From the NCBI GenBank assembly GCA_030533315.1, contig JAUNJL010000016.1:1-44068 (forward strand): a DNA stretch of 44,068 nt. Direction: 5' to 3'. The notes beneath the pieces were generated by a model. It was given only the letters and a program-made list of their open reading frames with translations. It did no database searches and had not been told where the DNA came from. Made by a program: the position numbers and the translations under genes. Below, one piece after another: positions 33,250 to 41,341 of this stretch (positions are counted from its first letter, which is position 1; every line of letters begins with the position of its first letter). Source of the DNA: Eubacteriales bacterium. Its GTDB lineage: Bacteria > Bacillota_A > Clostridia > Lachnospirales > Lachnospiraceae.

Positions 33250-33731
33250 AAAAGGATATGCGTCTTGTGGAATGTGTGGTAAATGATGAGGAGGTAAGCC
33301 TTTACGTGGACGTGAGGGAGTCCCTTCTGGACATGCTGCGGAACCGCCTGGGCCTGACCTCCGTAAAAAGGGGATGCGAGGTGGGAGAGTGCGGCGCCTG
33401 CACGGTGATCCTGGACGGGGAGACCATCGACTCCTGCATCTACCTGGCGGTGTGGGCCAACGGCAAACGGATCCGCACGGTGGAGGGCCTGGAGAAGGAC
33501 GGTAAGCTGTCCCGCATCCAGGAGGCCTTCATCCAGGAGGGGGCCGTTCAGTGCGGTTTTTGCACCCCAGGCTTTCTTCTGTCCGCTACCGTGCTTTTGG
33601 AGCGGGGGGAGAGCCTGAGCCGTGAGGCGATCCGCCGTCACATGGCCGGAAATCTGTGCCGCTGCACCGGCTATGAGAATATTGTAAACGCAGTGGAAAA
33701 GGTGAATAAGGAGAATTTGGATAAAAAATGA
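33246..33731 (+). CDS. xdhC: Xanthine dehydrogenase-type 2Fe-2S subunit
   Basis: A 161-residue iron-sulfur subunit with two [2Fe-2S] clusters. The plant-type cluster uses C44, C49, C52 and C64 (GCEVGECGACTVILDG). The helical-domain cluster uses C103, C106, C138 and C140 (QCGFCTPG, LCRCTGY). Length and order match the small subunit of three-subunit molybdenum hydroxylases. It overlaps xdhB (ATGA) at its start and yqeB (ATGA) at its end, so the genes are translationally coupled. Confidence 0.94.
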   Translation: MKKDMRLVECVVNDEEVSLYVDVRESLLDMLRNRLGLTSVKRGCEVGECGACTVILDGETIDSCIYLAVWANGKRIRTVEGLEKDGKLSRIQEAFIQEGAVQCGFCTPGFLLSATVLLERGESLSREAIRRHMAGNLCRCTGYENIVNAVEKVNKENLDKK

Positions 33732-34543
33732 GTGAGAAAAAAATTGTGGTGGTAAGAGGGGGCGGCGACCTGGCCAGCGGTGTGATCCACCGCCTGTACC
33801 GGTGCGGTTACCGCGTCCTGGTGCTGGAATCCCCGAATCCCAGCGCCATCCGTCGTATGGTTTCCTTCTGTGAGGCGGTTTATGACGGGGAGGCTTTTGT
33901 GGAGGGCGTTTTGAGCTGCCTGGCAAAGGATCTCTCCCAGTGCCAGGAGATCTGGGAGAGGAGAGAGATCCCGGTCCTGGTGGATCCAGAGGGAAAGTCC
34001 ATCGATACATTGAAAAAAGAGGGACGCTTGCTGGCTTTGGTGGACGCCATTCTTGCCAAGAAAAACCTGGGTACCCGTAGGGACATGGCGCCCTTTACCA
34101 TCGCCCTTGGACCAGGGTTCTGTGCCGGGGACGATGTGGACGTGGTTATTGAGACCATGCGGGGACACGACCTGGGCCGGATCATTGAGGAGGGCTGGGC
34201 CGTTCCCAACACGGGCATTCCAGGCATTGTGGGAGGCGTGGGAAGTGAAAGGGTGATCCATTCTCCCTGTGCCGGAACCATCAAAAATGAGGCGAAGATC
34301 GCAGACCTGGTGACGGAGGGGCAGGTGATCGCGAAGGTGGGGGACACGCCCATTCCTGCATCCCTGACCGGCGTGCTCCGTGGACTGATCCGGGATGGGT
34401 ATGCGGTATACGAAGGAATGAAGATCGCAGATATCGATCCCAGGAAAGAGGAGAAGGAGAACTGCTACACCATCTCTGACAAGGCAAGGTGCATTGGCGG
34501 AGGTGTGCTGGAGGCACTTCTGTCCCAGGGACTTTTGCCCTGA
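33728..34543 (+). CDS. yqeB: Selenium-dependent molybdenum hydroxylase system protein YqeB
   Basis: A 271-residue protein of the YqeB/EF2563 family, which is found only alongside selenium-dependent molybdenum hydroxylases and is presumed to help insert or carry labile selenium at the Mo site. The N-terminus VVVRGGGDLASGVIHRLYRC is Rossmann-like. Conserved parts include ALGPGFCAGDDVDVVIETMRGHDLGR and a barrel-like C-terminus (TEGQVIAKVGDTPIPASLTG). Cysteines at CAG in SPCAGTIKN and elsewhere could take part in selenium handling, but this is speculation. It overlaps xdhC by four bases. No selD was seen in the window, so selenophosphate would have to come from elsewhere. Confidence 0.9.
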   Translation: MSEKKIVVVRGGGDLASGVIHRLYRCGYRVLVLESPNPSAIRRMVSFCEAVYDGEAFVEGVLSCLAKDLSQCQEIWERREIPVLVDPEGKSIDTLKKEGRLLALVDAILAKKNLGTRRDMAPFTIALGPGFCAGDDVDVVIETMRGHDLGRIIEEGWAVPNTGIPGIVGGVGSERVIHSPCAGTIKNEAKIADLVTEGQVIAKVGDTPIPASLTGVLRGLIRDGYAVYEGMKIADIDPRKEEKENCYTISDKARCIGGGVLEALLSQGLLP

Positions 34544-34556
34544 AAGGAGGGGGCTC

Positions 34557-35312
34557 ATGCGTCATTCCGAATATTTTCTGGACCTTCTGGAGCTGGATAC
34601 GGAGGCCTACCAGGTGATCGCCGTGGTGGGAGGTGGGGGAAAGACCAGCCTGATCTACCGCCTGTGCCAGGAGCTCCAGGCGCTGAAAAAGAGGGTGGTC
34701 ATCGCCACGACCACCCACATGGCCATGGACCCTGAGCGCCCTTTTGCCAGGGACGGAAAGAGGGAGGAGGTGCTCTCTCTGATGGAGGAGTATGGCTATG
34801 TGATCGCCGCCGGCCTTGACCAGGAGAAGGGAAAGTACACCGCCCTTCCCATGGAGGAGCTTCGGGGTCTTACAGAGCTTTGTGACGTGATGCTGATCGA
34901 GGCGGACGGGGCGAAGCACCAGCCTTTGAAGGTGCCGGAGGCCTGGGAGCCGGTGATCCCGGATTTTGCCCAGGCGGTGATCAGCGTGGTGGGACTGGAC
35001 TGTCTGGGAAAGCCCATCCGGGAGACGACTCACCGGATGGAAAGAACCTGCGAGTTTTTACAAAAAAGCCTGGACGCCCCTGTAACTTTTGAGGACGTGG
35101 TAAAGATCGCTTCCTCCTTTCATGGACTTCTTAAGGACGTGGAGGACCGTCTCTATCGGGTCTATCTGAACAAAACCGACGTTCTGGACAATCCTCTGAC
35201 AGCGGAGAGGCTGGTGGAGGAGCTGAGGGAAAGGGGGACCTTCGCAGCCAGCGGAAGTCTTCTAAAGGAGGCACAGAGGGGCCGGAGGGCCGGTGAGGAG
35301 GGAGAAGATTGA
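34557..35312 (+). CDS. yqeC: Selenium-dependent hydroxylase accessory protein YqeC
   Basis: A 251-residue P-loop protein. The ATG at 34557 is chosen for AAAGGAGGGGG directly before it. A Walker A-like VVGGGGKTSLIYRL lies at residues 22-35; ATTTHMAM and LIEADGAKHQPLKVP follow, the latter typical of YqeC. The family is a phylogenetic marker of selenium-dependent molybdenum hydroxylases and is probably an ATP- or GTP-using maturation factor. It lies 13 bases after yqeB, and its stop overlaps the TTG start of mocA, so all six genes from xdhA to mocA form one unit. Biochemical function is unknown. Confidence 0.9.
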   Translation: MRHSEYFLDLLELDTEAYQVIAVVGGGGKTSLIYRLCQELQALKKRVVIATTTHMAMDPERPFARDGKREEVLSLMEEYGYVIAAGLDQEKGKYTALPMEELRGLTELCDVMLIEADGAKHQPLKVPEAWEPVIPDFAQAVISVVGLDCLGKPIRETTHRMERTCEFLQKSLDAPVTFEDVVKIASSFHGLLKDVEDRLYRVYLNKTDVLDNPLTAERLVEELRERGTFAASGSLLKEAQRGRRAGEEGED

Positions 35313-35953
35313 AGATTGGGATGATCATGCTGGCGGCTGGAAACAGCCGCCGTTTTGGGTCAAATAAGCTGCTTTACCAGGTGGAGGGAGTTCCCCTGTA
35401 CGTCCGTACTTTGCAGAGATTGATGAGAGCGAAGGAGAGACTGGAAAATAGGAAGGAGGAACTCTTGGCAGAGGGCGGCCTTCGGAAGGGGGAGGAGCTG
35501 TGTCTTTCGGTGACGGTGGTCACCCAGTATCAGGAGATTTATGAGGCGGCGAAGAGGGCCGGGGCCAGGGCTTTTTACAATCCAAGGCCTCAGGACGGGA
35601 TTTCCTCCTCACTAAAAATCGGCCTCAAGGAGAACCTGGAAGCCGATGCCTGCCTTTTTGCCGTGTCAGACCAGCCTTGGGTAAGGGAGGAAACCCTGGA
35701 GGCGCTGCTTCGCCTCTTTTTGATCTCTGGGAAGGGAATGGCAAGCCTCTCCCACAAGGGAACACCAGGAAATCCCTGCGTTTTCTCTTCGGCTTACTAT
35801 CCGGAGCTCATGGCTCTTTTGGGGGACGCAGGAGGCAAGAGAGTGCTCATGGGTCACCTGGAGGACGCCGATTTTCTGGAGGTGGAAGAGGGGCAGGAGC
35901 TGACGGATCTGGATGTCCGTCCCCAGGAAGAGGCAAAAAATGGACTGGTCTGA
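35309..35953 (+). CDS. mocA: Molybdenum cofactor cytidylyltransferase
   Basis: A 214-residue MobA/MocA-type nucleotidyltransferase. It transfers CMP to molybdopterin, giving the MCD form used by xanthine dehydrogenase-type enzymes. The nucleotide-binding start KIGMIMLAAGNSRRFGSNKL is clear. AVSDQPWV carries the metal-binding Asp, and LSHKGTPGNPCVF is the conserved later loop. The TTG at 35309 is chosen over the ATG at 35321 because it includes the whole first strand and overlaps the yqeC stop; GGAGGGAGAAG lies upstream. E. coli mocA (ygfJ) sits in the equivalent island. It is the last gene of the rightward arm. Confidence 0.9.
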   Translation: MKIGMIMLAAGNSRRFGSNKLLYQVEGVPLYVRTLQRLMRAKERLENRKEELLAEGGLRKGEELCLSVTVVTQYQEIYEAAKRAGARAFYNPRPQDGISSSLKIGLKENLEADACLFAVSDQPWVREETLEALLRLFLISGKGMASLSHKGTPGNPCVFSSAYYPELMALLGDAGGKRVLMGHLEDADFLEVEEGQELTDLDVRPQEEAKNGLV

Positions 35954-36047
35954 CCGTATTTTTTGTGCCCGCCCTCCAGAGGGTGCCACCTGGAGAAATG
36001 GGACGCCGCAGGAGATGTGCTGCCGCCATAGGCGGTAAAACATTAAA

Positions 36048-36079
36048 ACCCCGCTGTCATAAGACAGCGGGGTCTTTTT
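36048..36079. terminator. Bidirectional terminator where the two catabolic arms meet
   Basis: An 11-bp perfect stem, ACCCCGCTGTC (36048-36058) with GACAGCGGGGT (36063-36073), loop ATAA. It is followed by CTTTTTA on the plus strand and TTTTAATG on the minus strand. It serves mocA and arcC. Confidence 0.93.
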
Positions 36080-36095
36080 ATCTTTTGATGATAGA

Positions 36096-37040
36096 TTATA
36101 AACGAATCTTCGTTCCGGTCTTGCCCTGAATACCATCTCTGGCTTTCTCCAGGAGGGTGATCATGGCAGTACGCTCCGGTGAGGAGGAAGCAAAGTCGAT
36201 AGCCGCCTGCACCTTGGGAAGCATGGAGCCTGCTGCAAAGTGGCCTTCCTCGATGTAACGCTGTGCCTCTTCAACGGTAAGATCCTCCAGCCATTTCTCA
36301 TTCTCTTTGCCGAAGTTGATGGCAACCTTCTCTACGGCAGTCAGGATGATGAGCATGTCAGCATCGATCTGCTTTGCAAGAAGACAGCTGGCGAAGTCCT
36401 TGTCGATCACGGCGGAAGCGCCTTTCAGGTGATCGCCATCCAGGGTAACGGGGATTCCGCCGCCGCCGCAGCAAATCACGATCTTGTTTGCGTCTACAAG
36501 GCTGTTGATGGCATCCTGCTCTACGATTTCAACTGGCTTCGGGGAAGCAACCACGCGGCGATAGCCTCGTCCAGCATCCTCCTTCATGATGTGGCCATAT
36601 GCGGCAGCCTGACGGTCTGCCTCTTCCTTTGAGAGGAAACGGCCGATGGGCTTGCTGGGATTCTCAAATGCAGGATCGTTGGGATCCACGCGAACCTGGG
36701 TCACCACGGTAACCACGGGGGTACGCATGAAGCCGCGCTTGCGCAGCTCTTCTCTGAGTGCGTTCTGAAGGTCATAGCCGATATAAGCCTGGCTCATGGC
36801 AACAGCCACGGACAACGGGGTGTTGGGCTGATTCTCATCCTCGCGGGAGAGGGCAGCCATGGCATTGTTGATCATACCAACCTGAGGTCCGTTTCCGTGT
36901 ACCACTACGATCTGATGTCCCTCTTCGATCAGGTCACAGAGAGCCTTCGCGGTCGTCTTTACGGCGATCATCTGCTCCGGCAGGGTGTTGCCCAGGGCGT
37001 TTCCGCCCAGAGCAATAACGATTCTTTTACGCTTATACAT
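36096..37040 (-). CDS. arcC: Carbamate kinase
   Basis: A 314-residue amino-acid-kinase-fold enzyme that makes ATP from carbamoyl phosphate and ADP, releasing CO2 and ammonia. Family segments are IVIALGGNALG at the N-terminus, VVHGNGPQVGMINNAM, ELRKRGF, ICCGGGGIPV, VIDKDFASCLLAKQIDAD and the C-terminal GSMLPKVQAAIDF. Length is standard. It lies 25 bases after the carbamoyltransferase-like ygeW and is the last gene of the leftward arm, so it probably harvests carbamoyl phosphate made by that pathway, the equivalent of E. coli yqeA. No arginine deiminase gene is nearby, which argues against arginine fermentation as its main use. Highly expressed codon pattern. Confidence 0.94.
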   Translation of the reverse strand: MYKRKRIVIALGGNALGNTLPEQMIAVKTTAKALCDLIEEGHQIVVVHGNGPQVGMINNAMAALSREDENQPNTPLSVAVAMSQAYIGYDLQNALREELRKRGFMRTPVVTVVTQVRVDPNDPAFENPSKPIGRFLSKEEADRQAAAYGHIMKEDAGRGYRRVVASPKPVEIVEQDAINSLVDANKIVICCGGGGIPVTLDGDHLKGASAVIDKDFASCLLAKQIDADMLIILTAVEKVAINFGKENEKWLEDLTVEEAQRYIEEGHFAAGSMLPKVQAAIDFASSSPERTAMITLLEKARDGIQGKTGTKIRL

Positions 37041-37065
37041 AATTTCTAAACCCCTTTAATTTTTC

Positions 37066-38259
37066 TTATGCAAGGATCCTTGGAGCGGATTTTACTTCCA
37101 GCTTCTTCAAAAGCTCCTGTGGCTTCTCATATTTGGAGAGAAGGATCATAGCAGCGATCACGTATGGCTTGAAGCTTGCCTCTTTGTACAGCGGGATTCT
37201 GTAGCGATCGAATACGCTGGCGTCAACCTCACCGGCCTCACAGCTTACGCCTGTGATGTCAGCGGGCAGGCAGTGGAGATACAGAGCCTTTCCGTCCTTG
37301 GTGGTCTTCATCAGCTCCTCGCTGCAGGTCCAATCCTTGTACTGTGCGTTCTGCTCAAGCAGCTCTTTCTCCAGCTTGTCGATTCCGTCGAAGTCACCCT
37401 TTCCGTAAAGGTCGGTACGCTTCTCCATAGCTGCGAAGGGAGCCCAGCTCTTGGGATATACGATGTCTGCGTCCTTGAAGGCCTCAGCCATGTTGTTGGT
37501 CTTTGTGAAGCTTCCGCCGGTAGCAGCTGCGTTCTTCTTAGCAACCTCCTCAACCTCAGGCATTACGTCATATCCTTCGGGATGAGCCAGAACAACGTCC
37601 ATACCGAAACGTGTCATCAGGCCGATTACACCCTGGGGAACGGAGAGGGGCTTACCATAGGAAGGAGAGTATGCCCAAGTCATAGCCAGCTTCTTGCCTT
37701 TCAGGTTCTCTACACCGCCGAACTCATGGATGATGTGGAGCATATCAGCCATACACTGGGTAGGATGATCCACGTCGCACTGAAGGTTTACAAGAGTCGG
37801 GCGCTGCTCCAGGATTCCGTCCTTATTTCCCTCAGCAACTGCATCCATGAACTCTTTCTGATATGCATGGCCTTTTCCGATGTACATATCATCACGGATA
37901 CCGATCACGTCTGCCATGAAGGATACCATGTTTGCAGTCTCACGTACAGTCTCACCATGAGCGATCTGAGATTTTTTCTCATCCAGATCCTGAACAGTCA
38001 GGCCCAGAAGGTTGCAGGCAGAAGCAAAGGAGAAACGAGTACGGGTGGAGTTGTCACGGAAGATGGAGATTCCAAGGCCGCTCTCGAATACCTTTGTGGA
38101 AATGTTGTTCTCTCTCATGAAACGAAGAGCGTCAGCAACGGTGAATACGGCCTCAAGCTCATCCTCGGTCTTGTCCCAGGTCCAGAAGAAATCGTTGTTG
38201 TACATTTCCTTGAAGTTCAGGCTGTTCAGTTTGTCGATGTAATCCTGTAATGTTTTCAT
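37066..38259 (-). CDS. ygeW: YgeW-type knotted carbamoyltransferase
   Basis: A 397-residue member of the aspartate/ornithine carbamoyltransferase superfamily, of the YgeW group found beside ygeX and ygeY. The carbamoyl-phosphate loop is STRTR (in DNSTRTRFSFASACNLLG). The second site DHPTQCMADML and the family-typical YLHCLPAD near the C-terminus are present. Its natural acceptor is not firmly known; in the island it likely phosphorolyses a carbamoylated intermediate to give carbamoyl phosphate for ArcC (inference). It is about 60 residues longer than ordinary ornithine carbamoyltransferase, as expected for YgeW. RBS AGGAG; the 124-base gap to ygeY carries a GCCCTT/AAGGGC hairpin (38328-38345). 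Confidence 0.93.
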   Translation of the reverse strand: MKTLQDYIDKLNSLNFKEMYNNDFFWTWDKTEDELEAVFTVADALRFMRENNISTKVFESGLGISIFRDNSTRTRFSFASACNLLGLTVQDLDEKKSQIAHGETVRETANMVSFMADVIGIRDDMYIGKGHAYQKEFMDAVAEGNKDGILEQRPTLVNLQCDVDHPTQCMADMLHIIHEFGGVENLKGKKLAMTWAYSPSYGKPLSVPQGVIGLMTRFGMDVVLAHPEGYDVMPEVEEVAKKNAAATGGSFTKTNNMAEAFKDADIVYPKSWAPFAAMEKRTDLYGKGDFDGIDKLEKELLEQNAQYKDWTCSEELMKTTKDGKALYLHCLPADITGVSCEAGEVDASVFDRYRIPLYKEASFKPYVIAAMILLSKYEKPQELLKKLEVKSAPRILA

Positions 38260-38383
38260 AATGAGGTATGCTCCTTTTCTTTTTTTTGTTTTTTATGATA
38301 TGGGTTACCCTTTATGAGATCCGCCCCGCCCTTTTGGGGAAGGGCAGGATCCCTTGTTTCTTAGTTGATCGCTGTCTGTGCGA

Positions 38384-39694
38384 TTATTTGCAGTATGCGT
38401 CGGGAAGAGCGGCGTAAACAGCTGCGCATCTTACCAGATCGTCTTTCCAGGTCTTCTCGTTGGGAGCGTGTGCCTGAGCCTCTGCGCCAGGTCCGAAGCC
38501 GATGCAGGGGATGCCGTTTCTTCCCATGATGGCTACGCCGTTGGTGGAGAAGGTCCACTTATCGGTGAGAGGACGCTCTTTTCTGGTGGGCAGGGTCTCG
38601 TCGTTTCCTAAACGCTCCTCGCCGTACAGTCCCTTGTATGCTTCCTCCATAGCCTTTGTCACCTTGTGATCCTTGGAGATTACCCAGGTGGGGAAGTAGC
38701 ACTCGATGGGATATACCAGGTCGGTCCAGGAAGGACGGGAATACTCATACATGGATACGGTCACGTCGTCGCCGTACTTCTGCACGGAAGGAAGTGCACG
38801 GATCTCATCCAGGCAGCTCTCCCAGGTCTCACCAGCAGTCATGCGGCGGTCAAGGGAAACGGCACAGGAGTCAGCAACAGCACAACGGCTGGGGGAGGTG
38901 AAGAAGATCTCGGAGGTGGTAACAGTACCTCTTCCAAGGAAACGAGCCTCCTCCCACTGGGGATTGTACTTCTCGTCCAGCATCTTCACAAGGCCCTTTA
39001 CAACGGTGCCTTCCTCAGCGTCGTTCTCGTTCAGTGCGCGAACGTCCTGAAGGATGTCAGCCATCTTGTAGATTGCGTTGTCACCGCGCTCCGGAGCGGA
39101 ACCATGGCAGGAAACGCCCTTCACGTCGATGCGGATCTCCATACGTCCTCTCTGTCCGCGGTAGATACCACCGTCGGTAGGCTCTGTGGAAACCACGAAC
39201 TCAGGACGAACATTGTCCTCGCGGATGATGTACTGCCAGCAAAGTCCGTCGCAGTCCTCCTCCTGAACGGTACCGGTAACAACTACCTGATAACGGTCAT
39301 CCAGAAGTCCAAGATCCTTCATGATCTTTGCGCCGTATACAGCGGATACGATACCGCCCATCTGGTCAGAGGTTCCGCGGCCGCCGATCTCGGTCTCGGT
39401 CTCAAAGCCTTCGTAGGGATCGAATTTCCAGTTCTCACGGTTTCCGATACCAACGGTGTCGATGTGTGCGTCGTAGCCGATAAGAGTTTTTCCGGTTCCC
39501 ATGAATCCGAGAACATTTCCCATGGGGTCGATCTCAACCTTGTCGAAACCTACCTTCTCCATCTCTTCCTTAATGCGAAGGATGTGTCCCTTCTCTCCGC
39601 AGCTCTCGCCTGGGATGCGTACCAGGTCCCGAAGAAAACGGGTCATGTCTGCCTCGTATGCCTTTGCAGCTTCGTTGATCTTGTTGTAGTCCAT
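38384..39694 (-). CDS. ygeY: YgeY family M20-type hydrolase linked to selenium metabolism
   Basis: A 436-residue binuclear zinc hydrolase of the M20/ArgE/DapE superfamily. The metal site is visible: [10 protein letters not shown] with H77 and D79, [14 protein letters not shown] with the bridging Asp, [11 protein letters not shown] with the catalytic Glu pair, and [19 protein letters not shown] dimerisation lid ([18 protein letters not shown]) follows. The YgeY subgroup occurs with ygeX, ygeW and selenium-dependent molybdenum hydroxylases. It probably hydrolyses an amide or ureido intermediate upstream of 2,3-diaminopropionate; the substrate is inferred. It lies between ygeX and ygeW in the leftward arm and has an expression-biased codon pattern. 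Confidence 0.92.
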   Translation of the reverse strand: MDYNKINEAAKAYEADMTRFLRDLVRIPGESCGEKGHILRIKEEMEKVGFDKVEIDPMGNVLGFMGTGKTLIGYDAHIDTVGIGNRENWKFDPYEGFETETEIGGRGTSDQMGGIVSAVYGAKIMKDLGLLDDRYQVVVTGTVQEEDCDGLCWQYIIREDNVRPEFVVSTEPTDGGIYRGQRGRMEIRIDVKGVSCHGSAPERGDNAIYKMADILQDVRALNENDAEEGTVVKGLVKMLDEKYNPQWEEARFLGRGTVTTSEIFFTSPSRCAVADSCAVSLDRRMTAGETWESCLDEIRALPSVQKYGDDVTVSMYEYSRPSWTDLVYPIECYFPTWVISKDHKVTKAMEEAYKGLYGEERLGNDETLPTRKERPLTDKWTFSTNGVAIMGRNGIPCIGFGPGAEAQAHAPNEKTWKDDLVRCAAVYAALPDAYCK

Positions 39695-39745
39695 CTTTCT
39701 TTTCCTCCATTTAGTATGATGTATGTGGATATGGTGAATGGGTTC

Positions 39746-40975
39746 TTATTTGCTCAGGGACTTGTCTGTGCCATACAGTCCGTCCCAGAGGATCTCGCGG
39801 TAGCGAACCGGATCGGTATCTCCCTCTGTGGAGATCACCAGGATGTTGGAGTTCTCATCCAGCTTCAGGGCTTCCTTCAGATCCTTTGCGTCCTCGTCAT
39901 GAAGAGCCGTGTAAGCAAGTCCCAGAGGAACGGAGCCTGACTCACCGGAGATGATTCTGGGATCATCCTCCAGAGGATTTGCATAGATCCTGGTAGCCTT
40001 TGCGCTCATCCAGTCCGGGCAGGAAGCAAATACGGACACGTGGTTTCTCAGGATATCCCAGCCGATGGTGTTGCCCTCGCCGCAGGCAAGGCCGGCCATG
40101 ATGGTTTCCAGATCTCCGCCCACGTTCACAAGGTTTCCGGTCTTGTCCATAGCGGAACGATAGAGACAATCAGCAGCGCTGGCTTCGCACACTACCATCA
40201 CCGGAGGATTCTCACGGTACTTGTTTGCGAAGTATCCAACCACAGCTCCTGCAAGGGAACCAACGCCTGCCTGTACGAACACATGGGTGGGACGGCCGAT
40301 GCCGGACTCCTGAAGCTGTCTGTCTGCCTCATAAACCATGGTGCCGTAGCCCTGCATGATCCAGGAGGGGATCTCCTCGTAGCCTTCCCAAGCGGTATCC
40401 TGTACCATGATGCCGTGCTCGGTCTTTGCTGCCTCGGCAGCTGCCATTCTCACGCAGTCGTCGTAGTTGACCTCCTCGATGGTAACAACGGCGCCTTCCT
40501 TAGCGATGTTGTCGAAGCGGGTCTTCGTGGTGCCCTTCGGCATACGAACAACGGCCTTCTGTCCAAGACGGTTTGCAGCCCAGGCAACTCCGCGGCCATG
40601 GTTTCCGTCTGTTGCGGTGAAGAAGGTAGCCTGTCCAAACTCTTCTCTTAATTTGTCAGAGGAGAGAACGTTGTAGGGAAGCTCGCTGACGTCGCGGCCC
40701 AGCTCCTTTGCAATGTAGCGTCCCATGGCGTAGGAACCGCCCAGTACCTTAAAGGCGTTCAGGCCGAAGCGATAGGACTCGTCCTTGCAGCAGATGCTGT
40801 TGACACCCAGATACCGTGCCAGAGCGTCAAGCTTCTGGAGCGGTGTCACGGTGTACTGTGGAAAGCTCTTGTGAAACTCGTTTGCTTTTTTTACGTTTTC
40901 CTCGGACATGAGCTCGAGATAAGCGTCATCCGATTTTGGGACCTGATTGACGGTCCATTTCAGTCCTTCTGTCAT
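39746..40975 (-). CDS. ygeX: Diaminopropionate ammonia-lyase
   Basis: A 409-residue fold-type II PLP enzyme that converts 2,3-diaminopropionate to pyruvate and two ammonia. The PLP lysine is K76 in FGLNAFKVLGG. TATDGNHGRGVAW is the substrate/PLP-phosphate loop, and VQAGVGSLAGAVVGYF the glycine-rich phosphate-binding loop. SGESGSVPLGLAY, near the C-terminus, completes the family pattern. Length is that of E. coli YgeX. It is the first gene of the leftward arm behind the promoter at 41092-41119. Its pyruvate could feed the PFOR encoded in the same window. The 2,3-diaminopropionate is thought to arise from anaerobic urate breakdown in this type of island. Confidence 0.96.
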   Translation of the reverse strand: MTEGLKWTVNQVPKSDDAYLELMSEENVKKANEFHKSFPQYTVTPLQKLDALARYLGVNSICCKDESYRFGLNAFKVLGGSYAMGRYIAKELGRDVSELPYNVLSSDKLREEFGQATFFTATDGNHGRGVAWAANRLGQKAVVRMPKGTTKTRFDNIAKEGAVVTIEEVNYDDCVRMAAAEAAKTEHGIMVQDTAWEGYEEIPSWIMQGYGTMVYEADRQLQESGIGRPTHVFVQAGVGSLAGAVVGYFANKYRENPPVMVVCEASAADCLYRSAMDKTGNLVNVGGDLETIMAGLACGEGNTIGWDILRNHVSVFASCPDWMSAKATRIYANPLEDDPRIISGESGSVPLGLAYTALHDEDAKDLKEALKLDENSNILVISTEGDTDPVRYREILWDGLYGTDKSLSK

Positions 40976-41050
40976 GGCTGGATCCTCCTATAAAACATTT
41001 TTTTACAGTAGCTTTGGTGTTGATGATTGTCAGTCTTAACTGCCATGCGA

Positions 41051-41069
41051 ACCCCGCCCCACCCGGGGT
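41051..41069 (-). other. Hairpin in the ygeX 5' leader
   Basis: ACCCCG (41051-41056) pairs with CGGGGT (41064-41069), seven-base loop. It lies between the promoter and the ygeX start on the minus strand and has no T-tract. It is probably a leader stabiliser. Confidence 0.45.
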
Positions 41070-41091
41070 GGAACTCGTTTTCTTTACGTAT

Positions 41092-41119
41092 ATAATAACA
41101 CAAAAATCGAATTTTGCAA
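41092..41119 (-). promoter_or_regulatory. Promoter of the ygeX-ygeY-ygeW-arcC operon
   Basis: Read on the minus strand: -35 TTGCAA (41114-41119), 16-bp spacer, -10 TATTAT (41092-41097), about 115 bases upstream of the ygeX ATG. The -10 region reads TGTGTTATTATATA, which differs at one position from TGTGTTATAATATA at the regulator promoter. Confidence 0.65.
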
Positions 41120-41121
41120 GA

Positions 41122-41162
41122 GGAAATACAAAAAAAATTAGGAAAATACAAAAAAATTTAGG
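41122..41162 (-). promoter_or_regulatory. Tandem poly-T operator-like motif upstream of the ygeX -35
   Basis: Two near-identical units on the minus strand: CCTAAATTTTTTTGTATTTT (upstream) and CCTAATTTTTTTTGTATTT (downstream), about 19-20 bases apart, ending just before the -35. The downstream unit matches the ssnA element almost base for base. It could be a regulator site or an A/T-tract UP element. Confidence 0.65.
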
Positions 41163-41166
41163 TGCA

Positions 41167-41195
41167 TTGCAGGAGGGCGGATTTTGTGATAAAAT
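41167..41195 (+). promoter_or_regulatory. Promoter of the DUF1015 gene
   Basis: TTGCAG (41167-41172), 17-bp spacer, TAAAAT (41190-41195), about 147 bases upstream of the ATG at 41342. It diverges from the ygeX promoter, with the poly-T units between them. Confidence 0.6.
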
Positions 41196-41341
41196 GTAGA
41201 AGATTTTAGGTGATGTTTTCCCTCCATATTTTGGCTGTGACGGGACAAAAAGGCGAGAATCCGGCGCGGCGTTTTGGGCGAGGGGGAACCATGGACGTCT
41301 TAGGAATACGGCAGAAAAATACAAACGGGAGGAGAAGAAGC

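Noticed and set aside
22727..35953. Selenocysteine (in-frame TGA) in the molybdenum hydroxylases
   Set aside because: All hydroxylase genes are open without internal TGA. Selenium in this system is expected as a labile Mo ligand, not as selenocysteine.
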